21,979 nucleotides of DNA, taken from contig NZ_CABUAN010000037.1 in the NCBI RefSeq assembly GCF_902489635.1, forward strand, positions 1-21,979. The letters run 5' to 3'. The notes below the pieces were generated by a model. That model had not been told where the DNA came from. It did no database searches and saw only the letters and a list, made by a program, of their open reading frames with translations. This document shows, piece after piece, positions 21,747 to 21,979 of the stretch (position 1 is the first letter of the stretch; every line of letters starts with the position of its first letter). Source of the DNA: an uncultured Porphyromonas sp. Its GTDB lineage: Bacteria; Bacteroidota; Bacteroidia; Bacteroidales; Porphyromonadaceae. The translations under genes were made by a program, and so were the position numbers.

Positions 21747-21757
21747 CGTTTGTATAG

Positions 21758-21806
21758 GCTCACACCTAGAGTACACGCTACTCTAGGTGTGAGCTTGTTT
21801 TTTTTG
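21758..21806 (+). terminator. Strong intrinsic terminator after rpmH
   Basis: A perfect 16-bp stem, GCTCACACCTAGAGTA with TACTCTAGGTGTGAGC, has a 5-base loop CACGC and is followed by TTG and a run of T residues. It is the clearest terminator in the window. Confidence 0.93.
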
Positions 21807-21822
21807 GCGAGAGAGCGGCAAG

Positions 21823-21945
21823 ACGTCGCCCTGTAGGGACGCACGGTCTGTGCGTCCGTTGTCGAACGGCGTGACGTGTAACGACTGAAATGGACGCCAT
21901 GACGTGTAACGATTTGTAGGGACGCACGGCTCGTGCGTCCGTTGT
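21823..21945. repeat. GGACGCAC hairpin block at the window end
   Basis: Two hairpins lie at 21837-21857 (stem GGACGCAC/GTGCGTCC, loop GGTCT) and 21920-21940 (stem GGACGCACG/CGTGCGTCC, loop GCT). They share exact 24-bp and 27-bp stretches with the block at 18959-19156. The order of parts differs between the two blocks. No gene is seen from 21807 to the window end. Confidence 0.8.
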
Positions 21946-21979
21946 GTCAAAGCTTACAGCATCGTGGTTTTAACGGGGA

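Overview
The window looks like chromosomal DNA of a Bacteroidota, most probably a Porphyromonas-like species. The grounds are at least five promoter-like boxes of the Bacteroidota type TAnnTTTG in front of genes, a fused RibBA beside an LptF/LptG-family permease, the long NusB form of this phylum, and abundant short palindromic intergenic repeats. Species is inference only; no rRNA is present.

Left block, minus strand: positions 12567 to 440. Transcription probably starts at a TACCTTTG box before rseP (site-2 protease) and runs through mutS2 and an exported helix-hairpin-helix/probable outer-membrane protein. A second TACCTTTG box precedes nusB, then the LptF/LptG permease, ribBA, and two tandem paralogous secreted proteins of unknown function. 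The spacer between these two paralogs holds a decayed copy of the 3' end of ribBA, so the duplicated unit can be read directly: ribBA tail plus secreted-protein gene. Downstream lie a terminator-like hairpin and a 175-bp multi-hairpin element with terminal inverted repeats.

Middle: 12603-13895 is a gene-free repeat island of about 1.3 kb between the divergent rseP and pdxH. It holds, in order, 7-bp degenerate repeats, a 32-bp direct repeat with hairpins, a long inverted repeat, two inverted copies of a three-hairpin unit whose stems differ by compensated base changes, and an array of small palindromes spaced almost exactly 22 bp apart that ends just before the pdxH promoter. A related 22-bp-phased array opens the window.

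Right block, plus strand: a tight run of pdxH, tsaB, etfB, etfA and a long acyl-CoA dehydrogenase (cofactor salvage, tRNA modification, flavin electron transfer), then a block of GGACGCAC-type hairpins, thyA, a lipoprotein with a Big_2-like domain, and rpmH, which encodes the 48-residue ribosomal protein L34. Strong terminators follow the lipoprotein and rpmH, and another hairpin-repeat block closes the window.

The protein-coding content is mostly housekeeping. The unusual material is in the intergenic repeats and in the duplication footprint. No CRISPR array, tRNA, rRNA, intact insertion sequence or phage gene was seen.
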